From Thermomonospora echinospora (GTDB lineage: Bacteria; Actinomycetota; Actinomycetes; Streptosporangiales; Streptosporangiaceae), in the NCBI RefSeq assembly GCF_900108175.1, contig NZ_FNVO01000015.1, positions 106,378 through 170,377 of the forward strand: 64,000 nt of DNA. The letters are read 5' to 3'. This document shows, piece by piece, positions 8,283-18,066 of this stretch (position 1 is the stretch's first letter; the number at the start of each line of letters is the position of its first letter). Position numbers and translations under genes: made by a program. Under the pieces are notes generated by a model. That model was given only the letters and a program-made list of their open reading frames with translations. It ran no database searches and was not told where the DNA came from.

Positions 8283-8328
8283 AACGGCTGTGGCGGGCCC
8301 GCCACCGGACGGACCCGCCACAGCCGTT
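8283..8328 (-). terminator. Hairpin downstream of the penicillin-binding protein gene
   Basis: Fifteen-base perfect arms AACGGCTGTGGCGGG (8283-8297) and its complement (8314-8328), with a 16-base loop. It lies just past the stop of the class A PBP gene, reading leftward, and before the start of the mannosyltransferase gene. No U tract; GC-rich actinobacterial style. Confidence 0.65.
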
Positions 8329-8340
8329 GTCATGTCACGC

Positions 8341-11046
8341 TCACTCCGGGGGCCTGGCGAACTGCTCCTGGCCCGGACCTTCGTTGTCCCTGCCGCCGCC
8401 GCTGGGAGTCGGCGTCGGGGTGCTCCCGCCCTGGCAGAGCGGGTTGTCCGGGAACCGCCGGCAGAAACCCGGGGGCGGGTCCTGGTTGTCGTCCGGCGGC
8501 AGGTTCGGGTCGCAGTTGCGGGGCGGGAAGCCCGGGCGGCAGGGCCGGTTGTTGCGCGGCTCCTCCTCCTGCTTGCAGGGGCGCTCCGGGGTGCTCTGCT
8601 GGTTCGGACGGCAGGGCGGGGTCTCGGTGACCGACGGCGTCGGCTTGGGGACGAACCGCTGCGCCGTGCCGACGTAGGCGGGCGGCGGGAAGGCCTTGAC
8701 CGCCAGGCCCCTGGTCGCCTGCGTCATGTAGGACCTCCACAGCGTGGCCGGGACGGTGCCACCCTGGACCACCTGGCCGTCGAGGACCAGCGACTTCTTC
8801 TCGTCGTTGTAGACCGCCACCGCGGTCGACAACTGCGGGACGTACCCGACGAACCAGGTGGCGACGTTGTTGTCGGTGGTACCGGTCTTGCCGGCCGCCT
8901 GCCGGTCGGGCAGCCGCGCGGCGGTGGCGGTACCGCCCAGGACGACCTGCTGCATCGCGTAGGTCGCGTCGGCGGTGATCCCCTCGGACTGCTCGCCGTA
9001 GACCTTCGTCCGCTTCTTCCACACCAGCTTCTTGTGCAGGGTCTTGTGGTCCTTCTGGTAGACCTTGTCGACCACGTGCGGCTGGTAGTAGGTCCCGCCG
9101 TTGGCGAACGTCGCGTAGCCGGCGGCCTGCTCGATCGGGCGGATGCTGTTGATGCCCAGCGACAGACCGTAGGCGTTGCGGTGGGGTTCCAGCAGGTCGC
9201 TGGCGATTCCGGCGCTCTCGGCGGTCTCGGCCACGGTCGGCAGGCCGACCTTCATGCCGAGCTGGACGAACGCGGTGTTGGTCGACTCCTTCATCGCCGT
9301 GACCAGATCGACGGCCTGCCCGTTGTGGCTGTTGGGAATCGGGATGGTGGCTCCCGGGGTCCCGGCGGGGACCGGGTTGCCCTGGGCGTTGAACGCCATC
9401 CCCGACCGGCCCTCGACGAGGCTCTTGAGGCTCCAGCCCTTCTGCAGCGCGGCCGCGAGCACGTACGGCTTCATCGCCGAGCCGGCCTGCGAGGAGCCCT
9501 GCCACACGTTGTCGAACTCGTGCTTGAGGAAGTCCGGGCCGCCGTAGATGGCGACCACCCGGCCGCTGTCGGGTTCGACGGAGGCGATGCCCACCTGGAC
9601 GTGCTTGCCCTTGCGCTTGGGGTCCAGCGAGGAGATCGTCTTCTCGGCCGCCTCCTTGGCCGCCTTCATCTTGGCCCTGTTGAAGGTCGTGACGACGTGC
9701 AGGCCGTTCCGGATGATCTCTTCCTCGGTGATGCCCTGGTCGCGGCCCAGCTCCTTGATGGCCCGCTTGATCATGTAGCCCCGGTCGCCGGCGAAGGTCT
9801 CGTTGGAGTTGAGCGGCCGGGTGTAGGGCAGCTTGGCCTGGTACTTGTCGTAGTCGGCCTTGGTCAGCCGGCCGGTCTTGACCATGCCGTCCAGCACGTA
9901 CCGGTAGCGCTCCAGGGTCTGGTCCTTGTAGTCCTCGCTGCGCGGGTCGAAGTTGCCGGGCTGCTGGATGATCGCAGCCAGCAGCGCGCCCTGGTCGGGC
10001 CGCAGCTTGTCCACCGTGACGCCGAAGAAGGTCCGGGAGGCGGCCTGGATGCCGTACGCCTGCCGGCCGAAGTAGATCGTGTTGAGGTAGTCCTCGAGGA
10101 TCTGGTTCTTGCTCTTCTGATTGCTGAGCTTGACCGAGATGAACAGCTCCTTGAACTTGCGGCTCATGGTCTGCTCGTTGGTCAGGTAGTAGTTCTTGGC
10201 CAGCTGCTGGGTGATCGTCGAGCCGCCCTGCGTCTCGCCTCCGGTGAGGTTGACCCACACGGCACGGCTGATGCCCTTGACGGAGACGCCGGGGTCGTTG
10301 CGGAAGCTGCGGTTCTCGGCCGCGATCACGGCATCCTCGACGTGATCGGGAATCTTGTCGATCGTGACGAGCTCACGGTTGATGCCCATCCGGCCGATCT
10401 CGGTCTTGCCGTCGTCGTAGTAGAAGATCGCCGCGGTCTTGGTGGCGTCCTCGTTGCCCGCCTTCGGCACCGGCGTCATCGCGTACGCCACGCCGACCAG
10501 CGTGCACAGGCTGAGGAAGCCCAGGCCGAGGATGCCCACCATGATCTTCCAGGACGGGACGTAGCGCCGCCAGCCGGTCTTCTTCGGCTTGTCGCCCTTG
10601 CCGCCCCTGCCGCGCCGCCCGCCGGGGCCGTCCGATCCTCCGGAGCCGCCGGGTCCCCCGGGCCTGCCAGGGCCACCGGGTCGTCCGGGGCCTCCAGGGC
10701 CGCCCGGCCCTCCGGGACGACCGGAGCGGGGGCCGCCCGGCCCGCCCAGCCCACCCGGTCCACCCGGTCCACCTGGACCTCCTGGACGGGGCGGGCGAGG
10801 GGGACCGCCGGGGCCCATCGGGTTACCGGTGGGGACATGGGGCCTGCCACCGGGTGCACCGTGGCGACCGGGGCCGCCCGGGCGACCGGGAGCACCACCG
10901 TGTCCGGGGGCTGCGGCTCGCCCAGGCCTGGCCGAGCCACCTGGCGCGCCACCGGGCATACCGGCCCGGCGGCCGGCGGACGGGGTGCCGGGCACGCCCG
11001 GTCTGCCCGGTCCGCGTTGCGGTCCGTTCTGGCTTGGGTAACTCAC
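8341..11046 (-). CDS. Class A penicillin-binding protein (transglycosylase/transpeptidase)
   Basis: 901 residues from a GTG with GAGG ahead. Residues 1-160 are a cytoplasmic Gly/Pro/Arg-rich tail of collagen-like GPG and GGP repeats. One membrane anchor follows at about 167-190. The GT51 glycosyltransferase domain carries the catalytic Glu in [14 protein letters not shown] (E244) and [15 protein letters not shown]. The transpeptidase domain shows SAMK (S523), STN (588-590) and KTGT (720-723). A Pro/Cys-rich C-terminal tail rich in RPC and NPPP-like repeats ends the protein. It polymerises and cross-links peptidoglycan on the outer membrane face. It corresponds to the PBP gene near ino1 in Streptomyces. 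The long low-complexity head is unusual. Confidence 0.95.
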   Translation of the reverse strand: MSYPSQNGPQRGPGRPGVPGTPSAGRRAGMPGGAPGGSARPGRAAAPGHGGAPGRPGGPGRHGAPGGRPHVPTGNPMGPGGPPRPPRPGGPGGPGGPGGLGGPGGPRSGRPGGPGGPGGPGRPGGPGRPGGPGGSGGSDGPGGRRGRGGKGDKPKKTGWRRYVPSWKIMVGILGLGFLSLCTLVGVAYAMTPVPKAGNEDATKTAAIFYYDDGKTEIGRMGINRELVTIDKIPDHVEDAVIAAENRSFRNDPGVSVKGISRAVWVNLTGGETQGGSTITQQLAKNYYLTNEQTMSRKFKELFISVKLSNQKSKNQILEDYLNTIYFGRQAYGIQAASRTFFGVTVDKLRPDQGALLAAIIQQPGNFDPRSEDYKDQTLERYRYVLDGMVKTGRLTKADYDKYQAKLPYTRPLNSNETFAGDRGYMIKRAIKELGRDQGITEEEIIRNGLHVVTTFNRAKMKAAKEAAEKTISSLDPKRKGKHVQVGIASVEPDSGRVVAIYGGPDFLKHEFDNVWQGSSQAGSAMKPYVLAAALQKGWSLKSLVEGRSGMAFNAQGNPVPAGTPGATIPIPNSHNGQAVDLVTAMKESTNTAFVQLGMKVGLPTVAETAESAGIASDLLEPHRNAYGLSLGINSIRPIEQAAGYATFANGGTYYQPHVVDKVYQKDHKTLHKKLVWKKRTKVYGEQSEGITADATYAMQQVVLGGTATAARLPDRQAAGKTGTTDNNVATWFVGYVPQLSTAVAVYNDEKKSLVLDGQVVQGGTVPATLWRSYMTQATRGLAVKAFPPPAYVGTAQRFVPKPTPSVTETPPCRPNQQSTPERPCKQEEEPRNNRPCRPGFPPRNCDPNLPPDDNQDPPPGFCRRFPDNPLCQGGSTPTPTPSGGGRDNEGPGQEQFARPPE

Positions 11047-11222
11047 GCGACCTCGTTCGGCTACTGGGATACGGCGTTGGTGCGTCGTCCGACAGTACTG
11101 CGCAGGCGAATGAGGGGGCGACCGCCGTGCAGCGTCCGATCCCGCCCACGGCGGTAGGGAGCTGAAGCCGGAAGAACGCGCGACTGATCACCCCGCGGCG
11201 TTGCGGGGCAGTCCTGTTCCCG

Positions 11223-11639
11223 TCAGCTTCCCCGGGAGGCGGGTCCCCGCCGGCTGCGGGGCGGCTCTCCATGGCCGAGGACGTACGACACCGTCAAGTG
11301 GTTCCAAGAACAACCTTGACACACTTCGACCACAAAGACCCTGAATTCACCGTATTCACAGGCCATCGCGGCGAGCTCCGCGGTCGTCCTGACCCGTCCG
11401 GCGTGGGGGCCGAGTTCGTCGCCGTAGACGTAGGTGACATGGGTGAGCCTCTCCCTGCGGCAGACCGGGCACCTGTGGTCGGTCGGCTCGCCATGGTACT
11501 TGGCCGCCCGGAGCAGGTACGGGTGAGCGTCACAGGCGTCCGCCTTGGCCAGGTGCCCGGCGCGCAGCCGCCGCAGGGCCGCCCGTTTGGCGAGCCCATA
11601 GTCGACCACCAGCCGTGGTCGCGGTCCGGCCTGCGTCAT
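11223..11639 (-). CDS. DUF5318 family protein
   Basis: 138 residues. It has the hallmark segments VVDYGLAKRAALRRLRAG, CDAHPYLLRAAKYHGEPT, CPVCRRERLTHVTYVYGDEL, EFRVFVVEVCQGCSWNHLT and SYVLGHG. Two CxxC pairs (CPVC, CQGC) suggest a zinc ribbon. DUF5318 proteins are actinobacterial, of unknown function, and are usually next to the class A PBP gene near the origin, as here. It lies upstream of and on the same strand as the PBP, about 175 bases away, so they may or may not share a transcript. Confidence 0.85.
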   Translation of the reverse strand: MTQAGPRPRLVVDYGLAKRAALRRLRAGHLAKADACDAHPYLLRAAKYHGEPTDHRCPVCRRERLTHVTYVYGDELGPHAGRVRTTAELAAMACEYGEFRVFVVEVCQGCSWNHLTVSYVLGHGEPPRSRRGPASRGS

Positions 11640-11786
11640 CCGCGCCCCCTGACGGGTTCACCGGTCGTGCCGGCGGTGCGCGACGGGCACCGCCATGGCG
11701 GCAGCGTACGTCCGGCGCATGACGGTTGGAAGATCGCGAAGTTGATGCCCGGTTGCCAGGATGCGTAACCGGTACGTATCGTGGCG

Positions 11787-11818
11787 ATGTATCGAGCCGA
11801 TACATTAGAGCGATACAT
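11787..11818 (+). promoter_or_regulatory. PadR-type operator upstream of padR
   Basis: ATGTATCGAGCCGATACAT (11787-11805) is a perfect inverted repeat with 8-base arms and a 3-base centre. CGATACAT recurs at 11811-11818, 13 bases after the first copy. PadR regulators typically bind ATGT...ACAT dyads in their own promoters. The site lies 67 bases before the padR start; TACATT within it could be the -10. Autorepression is inferred. Confidence 0.65.
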
Positions 11819-11871
11819 CTGAGCGAGACGGTCTAAACCGCCGAGCAAGGATCGTAGATGCGGAGGGCTTC

Positions 11872-12504
11872 ATGGCGGGCAGAAAGGGCTCGGGTGTGCT
11901 GGAACTCGCCGTGCTCGGCCTGCTGCACGAGGCCCCGATGCACGGGTACGAGCTGCGCAAGCGGCTCAACACCCTGCTCGGCATGTTCCGCGCGTTCTCC
12001 TACGGGTCCCTGTATCCGTGCCTCAAGCAGCTCCTGGCGCAGGGGCTGCTCGTCGAGGACCGGCCGGAGGGCCCCGACGTCGCGCTGACCCTGCAGAGCC
12101 GGCGGTCGAAGATCGTCTACAAGCTCACCGCCGAGGGTAAGGAGCGGCTCCAGCAGCTCCTTACCGAGGCGGGCCCGGCGGCGTGGGAGGACGAGGGCTT
12201 CGGCGTCCGCTTCGCCTTCTTCCGGCACACCGACGCCGACGTACGCCTGCGCATCCTCGAAGGCCGGCGCAGCCGGCTGGAGGAGCGGCTGGAGAGCGTG
12301 CGCGCCGCCCTGGCGCGGACCCGGGAACGGGTCGACAGCTACACCCTCGAGCTGCACAGCCACGGGCTCGAGTCCGTCGAACGCGAGGTCCGCTGGCTCA
12401 ACGAGCTGATCGGCCGGGAACGCGCCGAGCAGGAGAGCCGGCGGGCCGCGCGGGAGAAGTCGTCAGGCAAGTCCGCAGACAACACCACGGACGGCGACCG
12501 CTAG
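11872..12504 (+). CDS. PadR family transcriptional regulator
   Basis: 210 residues. The N-terminal winged helix (about 1-95) begins [20 protein letters not shown] and includes the family signature HGYELRKRL and [17 protein letters not shown]. Residues about 110-200 form the Vir_act_alpha_C-like helical dimerisation domain with long charged coiled segments such as [20 protein letters not shown]. PadR proteins act as dimeric repressors, often ligand-released. It is 47 bases upstream of ino1 on the same strand, the arrangement known in Streptomyces, so it may control inositol phosphate synthesis as well as itself. Confidence 0.92.
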   Translation: MAGRKGSGVLELAVLGLLHEAPMHGYELRKRLNTLLGMFRAFSYGSLYPCLKQLLAQGLLVEDRPEGPDVALTLQSRRSKIVYKLTAEGKERLQQLLTEAGPAAWEDEGFGVRFAFFRHTDADVRLRILEGRRSRLEERLESVRAALARTRERVDSYTLELHSHGLESVEREVRWLNELIGRERAEQESRRAAREKSSGKSADNTTDGDR

Positions 12505-12551
12505 AGCATGCCGGTCGGACGTCCCAGCTGATCATGAGAAGGAGCATTCGG

Positions 12552-13631
12552 ATGGGTTCGGTGCGCGTGGCCATCGTCGGCGTGGGCAACTGCGCCGCTT
12601 CGCTCGTCCAGGGCGTCGAGTACTACAAGGACGCGGACCCGGACACGCGGGTGCCTGGCCTGATGCACGTCCAGTTCGGCGACTACCACGTCGGTGACGT
12701 CGAGTTCGTCGCCGCCTTCGACGTCGACGCCAAGAAGGTGGGGATGGACCTCGCGGAGGCCATCACCGCCAGTGAGAACAACACCATCAAGATCTGCGAC
12801 GTCCCGCCGACCGGCGTGACCGTGCAGCGCGGCCACACCTTCGACGGCCTGGGCGAGTACTACCGCCAGATGGTCGAGGAGTCCGACGCCGAGCCGGTCG
12901 ACGTGGTGCGGGCGCTCCGGGACGCCGAGGTCGACGTGCTGGTGTCGTACCTGCCGGTGGGCTCGGAGGAGGCCGACCGCTTCTACGCCCAGTGCGCGAT
13001 CGACGCCGGGGTGGCGTTCGTCAACGCGCTGCCGGTGTTCATCGCCTCCGACCCCGAGTGGGCCCGCAAGTTCACCGAGGCGGGCGTGCCGATCGTCGGC
13101 GACGACATCAAGTCGCAGGTCGGAGCCACCATCACGCACCGGGTGATGGCCAAGCTGTTCGAGGACCGCGGGGTCGAGCTGCTGCGCACGTACCAGCTCA
13201 ACTTCGGCGGCAACATGGACTTCATGAACATGCTGGAGCGCAGCCGGCTCCAGTCCAAGAAGATCTCCAAGACCCAGTCGGTCACCTCGCAGATCCCGCA
13301 CGAGATGGCCAAGGCCGACGTGCACATCGGCCCGTCGGACCACGTGCCGTGGCTGGACGACCGCAAGTGGGCCTACGTCCGCCTGGAGGGCAAGTCCTTC
13401 GGCGACACCCCGCTCAACCTGGAGTACAAGCTGGAGGTCTGGGACTCCCCCAACTCCGCCGGCGTCATCATCGACGCGGTGCGCGCCGCCAAGATCGCCA
13501 AGGACCGCGGCATCGGCGGCCCGATCCTGTCGGCCAGCTCCTACTTCATGAAGTCGCCGCCGGAGCAGTACAGCGACGACCAGGCCCACGAGGCCGTCGA
13601 GGCCTTCATCCGCGGCGACGTCGAGCGCTGA
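12552..13631 (+). CDS. ino1: Inositol-3-phosphate synthase
   Basis: 359 residues. [20 protein letters not shown] gives the NAD-binding glycine motif; the catalytic region includes [21 protein letters not shown] and [13 protein letters not shown], and the end holds [18 protein letters not shown]. The enzyme converts glucose-6-phosphate to L-myo-inositol-1-phosphate, the precursor of phosphatidylinositol and mycothiol in actinobacteria. Length matches the Mycobacterium/Streptomyces form. AGAAGGAG lies seven bases before the ATG. It follows padR closely and ends at a clear hairpin terminator. Confidence 0.96.
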   Translation: MGSVRVAIVGVGNCAASLVQGVEYYKDADPDTRVPGLMHVQFGDYHVGDVEFVAAFDVDAKKVGMDLAEAITASENNTIKICDVPPTGVTVQRGHTFDGLGEYYRQMVEESDAEPVDVVRALRDAEVDVLVSYLPVGSEEADRFYAQCAIDAGVAFVNALPVFIASDPEWARKFTEAGVPIVGDDIKSQVGATITHRVMAKLFEDRGVELLRTYQLNFGGNMDFMNMLERSRLQSKKISKTQSVTSQIPHEMAKADVHIGPSDHVPWLDDRKWAYVRLEGKSFGDTPLNLEYKLEVWDSPNSAGVIIDAVRAAKIAKDRGIGGPILSASSYFMKSPPEQYSDDQAHEAVEAFIRGDVER

Positions 13632-13670
13632 TCCGGTTGGGCGGGACGCCCGTCCCGCACGACCTCAGGA

Positions 13671-13698
13671 CGCCCGGCCGGATCCTTCCGGCCGGGCG
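13671..13698 (+). terminator. Terminator of ino1
   Basis: CGCCCGGCCGGA and TCCGGCCGGGCG form a perfect 12-base stem with a TCCT loop, 40 bases after the ino1 stop, followed by CCTTCCGTTCG. Confidence 0.8.
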
Positions 13699-13883
13699 CC
13701 TTCCGTTCGCCGGGCCTCCACCGCGGCGGGGCGGGCGGCGCGGAGCCCCCGGCGGAACGGGATCGCCCGGCCCGCCCTGCGAGAGGCCGGGGGCTACCTT
13801 CTGAGCAGGCGGGTCGGGCGATCGTCGTGGAGCGGATCCGTCCTACGGTCCGGGCGTGCGGCGGCCACTCCGGCCTGAGCGGA

Positions 13884-14252
13884 TCAGGAGTACTGGATGA
13901 GGCCGTACTCGGTCCAGGCTCCCGAGGGGCACCTGGCGGTGGAGATGCTGCCGGCTCCGGGGGTCGCCCACTCGCCGTACTCGTTGTAGTAGACCCGCCT
14001 GGGCAGAGCCGGCGAGTTGAAGATCAGCTTCGTGCACCTGGCGTAGGCGCGGTACAGGCCGTCGCCCTCCGTGCACGTCGCCTGGTACCCGGTCCACTGG
14101 TTCGTCAGGGTGCAGCCGGACGGCGCCGCGTGCGCCGGCGCCGCGACCGCCGCCAGCCCACCGGCCGCGATGGCCCCGCCCACCAGCATGGTCGCCGCCC
14201 TGCGTGCCCACCGGCCCCGGGTCGGCACGTCCTGTGTCCGCTCGCTGTCCAT
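13884..14252 (-). CDS. Small secreted Cys-containing protein, copy 1
   Basis: 122 residues from ATG 14252, with AAAAGGAG eight bases ahead. The N terminus has basic residues (GRWARRAATM) then a hydrophobic core and the likely signal peptidase site APAHA/APSG, giving a mature protein of about 75 residues. Four Cys (in SGCTL, ATCTEGDGLYRAYARC and ARCPSGAW) suggest two disulfides. Aromatic residues are frequent (YYNEYGEW). No family recognised. A paralogue follows 270 bases further on the same strand, sharing CTEGDGLYRA and the signal peptide. A secreted inhibitor or a small wall-associated protein is possible, but not shown. Confidence 0.7.
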   Translation of the reverse strand: MDSERTQDVPTRGRWARRAATMLVGGAIAAGGLAAVAAPAHAAPSGCTLTNQWTGYQATCTEGDGLYRAYARCTKLIFNSPALPRRVYYNEYGEWATPGAGSISTARCPSGAWTEYGLIQYS

Positions 14253-14522
14253 GCGTTTCACTCCTTTTCGCTACGCCGTCGCTCCCACGGAGCCGGCCCG
14301 CCCACCGGGCCTCGGCATTTCACGGCAGTACGTTCGCAGTCGGCCCGTCCCGGGAGCCTGTTGCCGAGGTCCTGTTCCCCGCCCGCTCCCATGAGCGGTG
14401 TCCCGTATGGTCCCGTCCGCCCTCCCGGGACAGGACAGGCCGCCCCGGCCGGGCGCTCTCCCTTCGCCCGGGTCCCGCTCCGCACGACTCCGATCGCTCG
14501 GAGTCGCCTCGGAACGAACCGA

Positions 14523-14882
14523 TCAGGCGTACTCGATGCCGATGGCCTTGGCGCTTCCCGGGAGGCAATCGGCGAGGGAGGCGCTGTCAGGGCCGGGGGC
14601 CACCCAGGAGCCGTACCGGGTGTACTCACTCCAGACCAGCCTCTGGCCGACCATCCGCATTGACAGGCACGTGGCCCTGGCTCGGTACAGGCCGTCGCCC
14701 TCCGTGCACGTCGCTTTGGCCCCCGGGTACTGGTACTGGACGGTGCATCCGGTCGGCGCCGCGTGCGCAGGGACCGCGAGCGCCGCGAGCCCACCGGCCG
14801 CGATGGCCCCGCCCACGAGTACGGTCGCCGCTCGGCGTGCCCAACGACCCCGGGCCGGCATGTCCTGCTGTTCGGCGTTCAC
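14523..14882 (-). CDS. Small secreted Cys-containing protein, copy 2
   Basis: 119 residues from GTG 14882 with GGAAGGA about nine bases ahead; an in-frame ATG is seven codons in. The signal peptide RGRWARRAATVLVGGAIAAG is almost identical to that of the neighbouring paralogue, ending VPAHA/APTG. The mature part again has four Cys (TGCTV, ATCTEGDGLYRARATC, ADCLPG) and the same CTEGDGLYRA motif, but otherwise has diverged more than the leader. This is a tandem duplication in which the export signal and core motif are conserved and the C-terminal half has changed. Function unknown. Confidence 0.7.
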   Translation of the reverse strand: MNAEQQDMPARGRWARRAATVLVGGAIAAGGLAALAVPAHAAPTGCTVQYQYPGAKATCTEGDGLYRARATCLSMRMVGQRLVWSEYTRYGSWVAPGPDSASLADCLPGSAKAIGIEYA

Positions 14883-15240
14883 GTGCTGCGTTCCTTCCAC
14901 TCACACCATCTCGGCCGGATCGGCCCTGGTGTCTCACGGGAACGACTTTCTCCTGCGGCCTGTCCCGGGCACCTGATACCGGTGTCCTCATCGCCTTCCA
15001 CAGCCATGACCGGCGTCCCGGCCCTCTCGGGGCTCTCATCGGCCACGACGCCGGGCAGCCCGTCCTTGATGGCGCGATTCGTCCACAGGGTGTGGAAAAG
15101 TCGCCGGACCACCGCCCGCGGCCGCCGGGGACGGCCGTCCCGCCGCCGGAGCCGTACCAAGGAACTCGACGATCGCCAGAGGGCGGGCACGACCGTTGCC
15201 TGATTCGGTTCGACGAGACCGCATCCGCGGCGGGAACGAC
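14883..15240. other. Gap between the secreted paralogue and trxB
   Basis: About 360 bases without a supported gene. The right part holds the trxB terminator; the left part holds the promoter region of the secreted-protein gene. No coding frame with actinobacterial third-position bias and a start signal was found. Confidence 0.5.
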
Positions 15241-15274
15241 CGAGCCCCGCCGGGCGTGGGCCCGGCGGGGCTCG
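15241..15274 (-). terminator. Terminator of trxB
   Basis: CGAGCCCCGCCGGGC and GCCCGGCGGGGCTCG form a perfect 15-base stem with a GTGG loop, 25 bases past the trxB stop. Because it directly follows trxB, there is no room for the trxA gene that commonly follows trxB in actinomycetes. Confidence 0.8.
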
Positions 15275-15298
15275 GGATGGTGCGGGAGGGGCGCCCGA

Positions 15299-16258
15299 TC
15301 AGGCGTCGGGCTGGTGGACGAGTTCGGCCTCGCCCTGGTCGGCGAGCCAGCGCTCGGCGTCGATGGCGGCCGCGCAGCCGGTACCGGCGGCGGTGATCGC
15401 CTGTCGGTAGACGTGGTCCACCACATCGCCGCAGGCGAACACACCGGGGATCTTGGTACGGGTGGAGGGGGCCTCGACCAGCAGATAACCGTCGGGGTCG
15501 AGGTCGAGCTGGCCCTTGAACAGGTCACTGCGGGGATCGTGACCGATGGCGATGAACACCCCGGTGACGTCGAGGGTGCTCTCCTCGCCGGTCTTGCGGT
15601 TGCGGATGCGCACGCCGCTGACCCGGTCCTCGCCGAGGACGTCGGCGACCTCGCTGTCCCACACGAAGCGGATCTTGTCGTTGGCGAACGCCCGGTCCTG
15701 CATGATCTTGCTGGCGCGCAGCTCGTCGCGGCGGTGCACCACGGTGACGGACCGGGCGAACTTGGTCAGGAAGGTCGCCTCCTCCATGGCGGTGTCGCCG
15801 CCGCCGACCACGACGATGTCCTGGTCACGGAAGAAGAACCCGTCACAGGTGGCGCACCAGGAGACACCGCGGCCCGACAGCCGCTTCTCGTTCGGCAGGC
15901 CCAGCTCGCGGTAGCCCGAACCGGTGGCGATGATCACCGAGCGCGCCCGGAACTCCTCGTCGCCGACCTTGACGACCTTGGGCTCGACGGTCAGATCGAC
16001 CGCGGTGACATCGTCGGCGATCAGCTCGGCACCGAACCGCTCGGCCTGCTTGCGCATGTTGTCCATCAGGTCCGGGCCCATGACGCCGTCGGGGAAGCCC
16101 GGGAAGTTCTCCACGTCGGTGGTGTTCATCAGGGCTCCGCCGGCGGTCACCGACCCCTCGAAGACCAGCGGCTTGAGGTCGGCCCGCGCCGCGTAGATCG
16201 CGGCCGTGTAGCCCGCCGGGCCCGAGCCGATGATGATGACGTTGCGGACGTCGCTCAC
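15299..16258 (-). CDS. trxB: Thioredoxin reductase
   Basis: 319 residues from GTG 16258. FAD-binding motif [19 protein letters not shown] at the N terminus; redox-active pair in [18 protein letters not shown]-binding motif [16 protein letters not shown]; and the C-terminal FAD contact [21 protein letters not shown]. It reduces thioredoxin with NADPH in the cytoplasm. In Streptomyces trxB is followed by trxA and lies in the sigM-parAB neighbourhood. Here trxA is missing downstream, replaced by a terminator and two secreted-protein genes. AAAGG about eight bases ahead supports the start. Confidence 0.96.
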   Translation of the reverse strand: MSDVRNVIIIGSGPAGYTAAIYAARADLKPLVFEGSVTAGGALMNTTDVENFPGFPDGVMGPDLMDNMRKQAERFGAELIADDVTAVDLTVEPKVVKVGDEEFRARSVIIATGSGYRELGLPNEKRLSGRGVSWCATCDGFFFRDQDIVVVGGGDTAMEEATFLTKFARSVTVVHRRDELRASKIMQDRAFANDKIRFVWDSEVADVLGEDRVSGVRIRNRKTGEESTLDVTGVFIAIGHDPRSDLFKGQLDLDPDGYLLVEAPSTRTKIPGVFACGDVVDHVYRQAITAAGTGCAAAIDAERWLADQGEAELVHQPDA

Positions 16259-16443
16259 GTGTGCGCCTTTCGTTCCGATGCGGTCGGTCGGGCCGGGCCG
16301 CCCGCTCTCGGGCACGGCCCCGGCGTAACCCGCTCCGACAGTGGCGTCAACCGATCCTAGGGCCCGGGGATTCCCGGTACGCCGCGCGCCCCACGGTGGT
16401 GGGAGGATGCCACCGTCCCAGACCTGCGGAGAAAGGGAGACCA

Positions 16444-17025
16444 GTGGCGCGGATCCTGCTGCTGCACTCGATGTACGGGCTGCGGCCGGCGGTGCACGCG
16501 GCGGCGGACCGGCTGCGCGCGGCCGGGCACGAGGTGCACGTCCCGGACCTGTACGCGGGCCGGGTGGCCGACACCCCCGAGGACGCCGAGGCGATCAGGG
16601 AGGAGCTCGGCCGGGACGAGCTGCTGCGCCGGGCGGTGGCCGCGGCCGCACCCCACTGTGACCAGGGACTGGTGTACGCCGGGTTCTCGCTCGGCGGGGC
16701 GCTCGCCCAGAACCTGGCGCTGGCCGACGAACGGGCGCGCGGGCTGGTGCTGCTGCACGGCACGTCGGACGTGGCCGACGACGCCGCGACCGAGATCCCG
16801 GTGCAGTTGCACGTGGCCGACCCGGACCCGTACGAGACCGACGACTGGCTGAACGCCTGGTACCTGCGGATGCGCCGGGCGGGCGCCGACGTGGAGGTGC
16901 ACCGCTACCGGGGCGCGGGCCACCTGTACACCGACCCGGACCTGCCGGACTTCGACGCCGACGCCACCGAGCGCACCTGGCGCATTGTGCTGGACTTCCT
17001 CACCGACCTGCCCGACGACGCCTGA
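16444..17025 (+). CDS. Dienelactone hydrolase-like alpha/beta hydrolase
   Basis: 193 residues from GTG 16444, GGGAG five bases ahead. [20 protein letters not shown] then [20 protein letters not shown] are typical of the DLH family. The nucleophile elbow reads GFSLGG, so Ser replaces the Cys of classic dienelactone hydrolases; the catalytic His is in [11 protein letters not shown] and an Asp is in [15 protein letters not shown] hydrolase acting on a small ester or lactone is likely; the substrate is unknown. It diverges from trxB with about 185 bases between the starts, and is followed by a large palindrome. Confidence 0.82.
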   Translation: MARILLLHSMYGLRPAVHAAADRLRAAGHEVHVPDLYAGRVADTPEDAEAIREELGRDELLRRAVAAAAPHCDQGLVYAGFSLGGALAQNLALADERARGLVLLHGTSDVADDAATEIPVQLHVADPDPYETDDWLNAWYLRMRRAGADVEVHRYRGAGHLYTDPDLPDFDADATERTWRIVLDFLTDLPDDA

Positions 17026-17148
17026 GACGCCTGAGAACGGCCACCGCCGCGAACGACGGACGGCCGAGAACGCCCCCGTCCGATCGACGACCCGGCAGCA
17101 GACGCACCCGCCGGAACACCCACGAGCACGGACATCAGCCCCACGGCC

Positions 17149-17212
17149 CGCCCGGGGAACGGCCCGGTGTCCCGACCTCCGGAGGTCGGGACACCGGGCC
17201 GTTCCCCGGGCG
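17149..17212. terminator. 64-base perfect palindrome between convergent genes
   Basis: The 32-base left arm includes CCCGGGGAACGGCCCGGTGT (17151-17170) then CCCGACCTCC, and the right arm is its exact complement with no loop base. It sits between the convergent dienelactone hydrolase and anti-sigma genes (124 and 63 bases from their stops). It probably acts as a bidirectional terminator, but is exceptionally long and exact. Confidence 0.7.
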
Positions 17213-17274
17213 CCGGTGACATGAGCGTCGTGGGCGAGCCCGTGGTGCCGGTGGGATCCGCTACGGGTGCCCGG

Positions 17275-18066
17275 TCAGGGGGTCGTGGCGGGGACTTCGG
17301 TCTCCGCGATCACGTCGCGGACGTCCGCCGAGCACTTCGGTCCGGCCACCACGACCCGCCAGCTGGAGCCGTCGGTGTGCACCACGATGACCGTGACCTC
17401 ACGGTTCTCGAAGCGGGCGGAGTCGACCAGCACCGGCTGGGTGCCCAGGGTCACCTGGTCGACACAGCCGATCAGGCCGGCCGGGGGCCGCTCCAGTTTC
17501 GGCAGACCACCGGCCCTGGTGATCACGCTGGAGACCTGCTCGCCCAGCGTCGCCGACCGGTAGACGGTGCCGCTGCGCGTCACGGTGACGGCGCCGGCGT
17601 TCAGCGGTGCGGCCCCGCCCTCGCGCCTGGCACGGTCCGCCGGGGCGTGCGAGGTCGCCGCATGGTCGTCACCGTCCAGCGAGCCGTTGAGCGTGATGTT
17701 GCCCAGGACGGCGCCGCCGCCGAGCACCACCACCGCCGCCGCGGCGGCCGATATCACCCGTAGACGCCTTTTCCCGCGCCGCCGCTCCAGTGCATGGTGC
17801 GGGATGCTCGCGATGGTGGCGTGCTCTCCTGATCCGTGCATCGACTCGGCCCGGATGGCCTCGTCGATGCGCGCAGCCAGCTCCGCGGGCATCGGTGGTA
17901 CGGGAACGTCCGCCAATATCCGGGAGACGTCCGCGATCTCGGCGGACCGCTCCCGGCATTCGGCGCAATCGTCCAGATGCGCGTTGGCGGAGGCGGCATC
18001 GGCGTCGTCGAGCAGGCCCTCGGCCAGATCGGCCAGGGCATCGTAGTCCAGGTGTGCGGGGTTCAC
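17275..18066 (-). CDS. Anti-sigma factor of SigM type (zinc-finger, single-pass)
   Basis: 263 residues. The cytoplasmic anti-sigma domain has the HxxxCxxC zinc motif NAHLDDCAECRER (H30, C34, C37). A basic segment, RRRGKRRLRV, precedes one membrane helix (about 101-122). The external part includes GTVYRSATLGEQVSSVITRA and a possible disulfide pair (IGCVDQ, GPKCSAD). Such proteins sequester an ECF sigma factor until an envelope or redox signal. The GTG overlaps the sigM stop in a GTGA, so the two are translationally coupled, a strong argument that they are partners. Confidence 0.9.
   Translation of the reverse strand: MNPAHLDYDALADLAEGLLDDADAASANAHLDDCAECRERSAEIADVSRILADVPVPPMPAELAARIDEAIRAESMHGSGEHATIASIPHHALERRRGKRRLRVISAAAAAVVVLGGGAVLGNITLNGSLDGDDHAATSHAPADRARREGGAAPLNAGAVTVTRSGTVYRSATLGEQVSSVITRAGGLPKLERPPAGLIGCVDQVTLGTQPVLVDSARFENREVTVIVVHTDGSSWRVVVAGPKCSADVRDVIAETEVPATTP

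Noticed and set aside
8143..11157. 1004-codon open frame antisense to the class A PBP
   Set aside because: Same shadow effect; the PBP with its catalytic motifs occupies the other strand.
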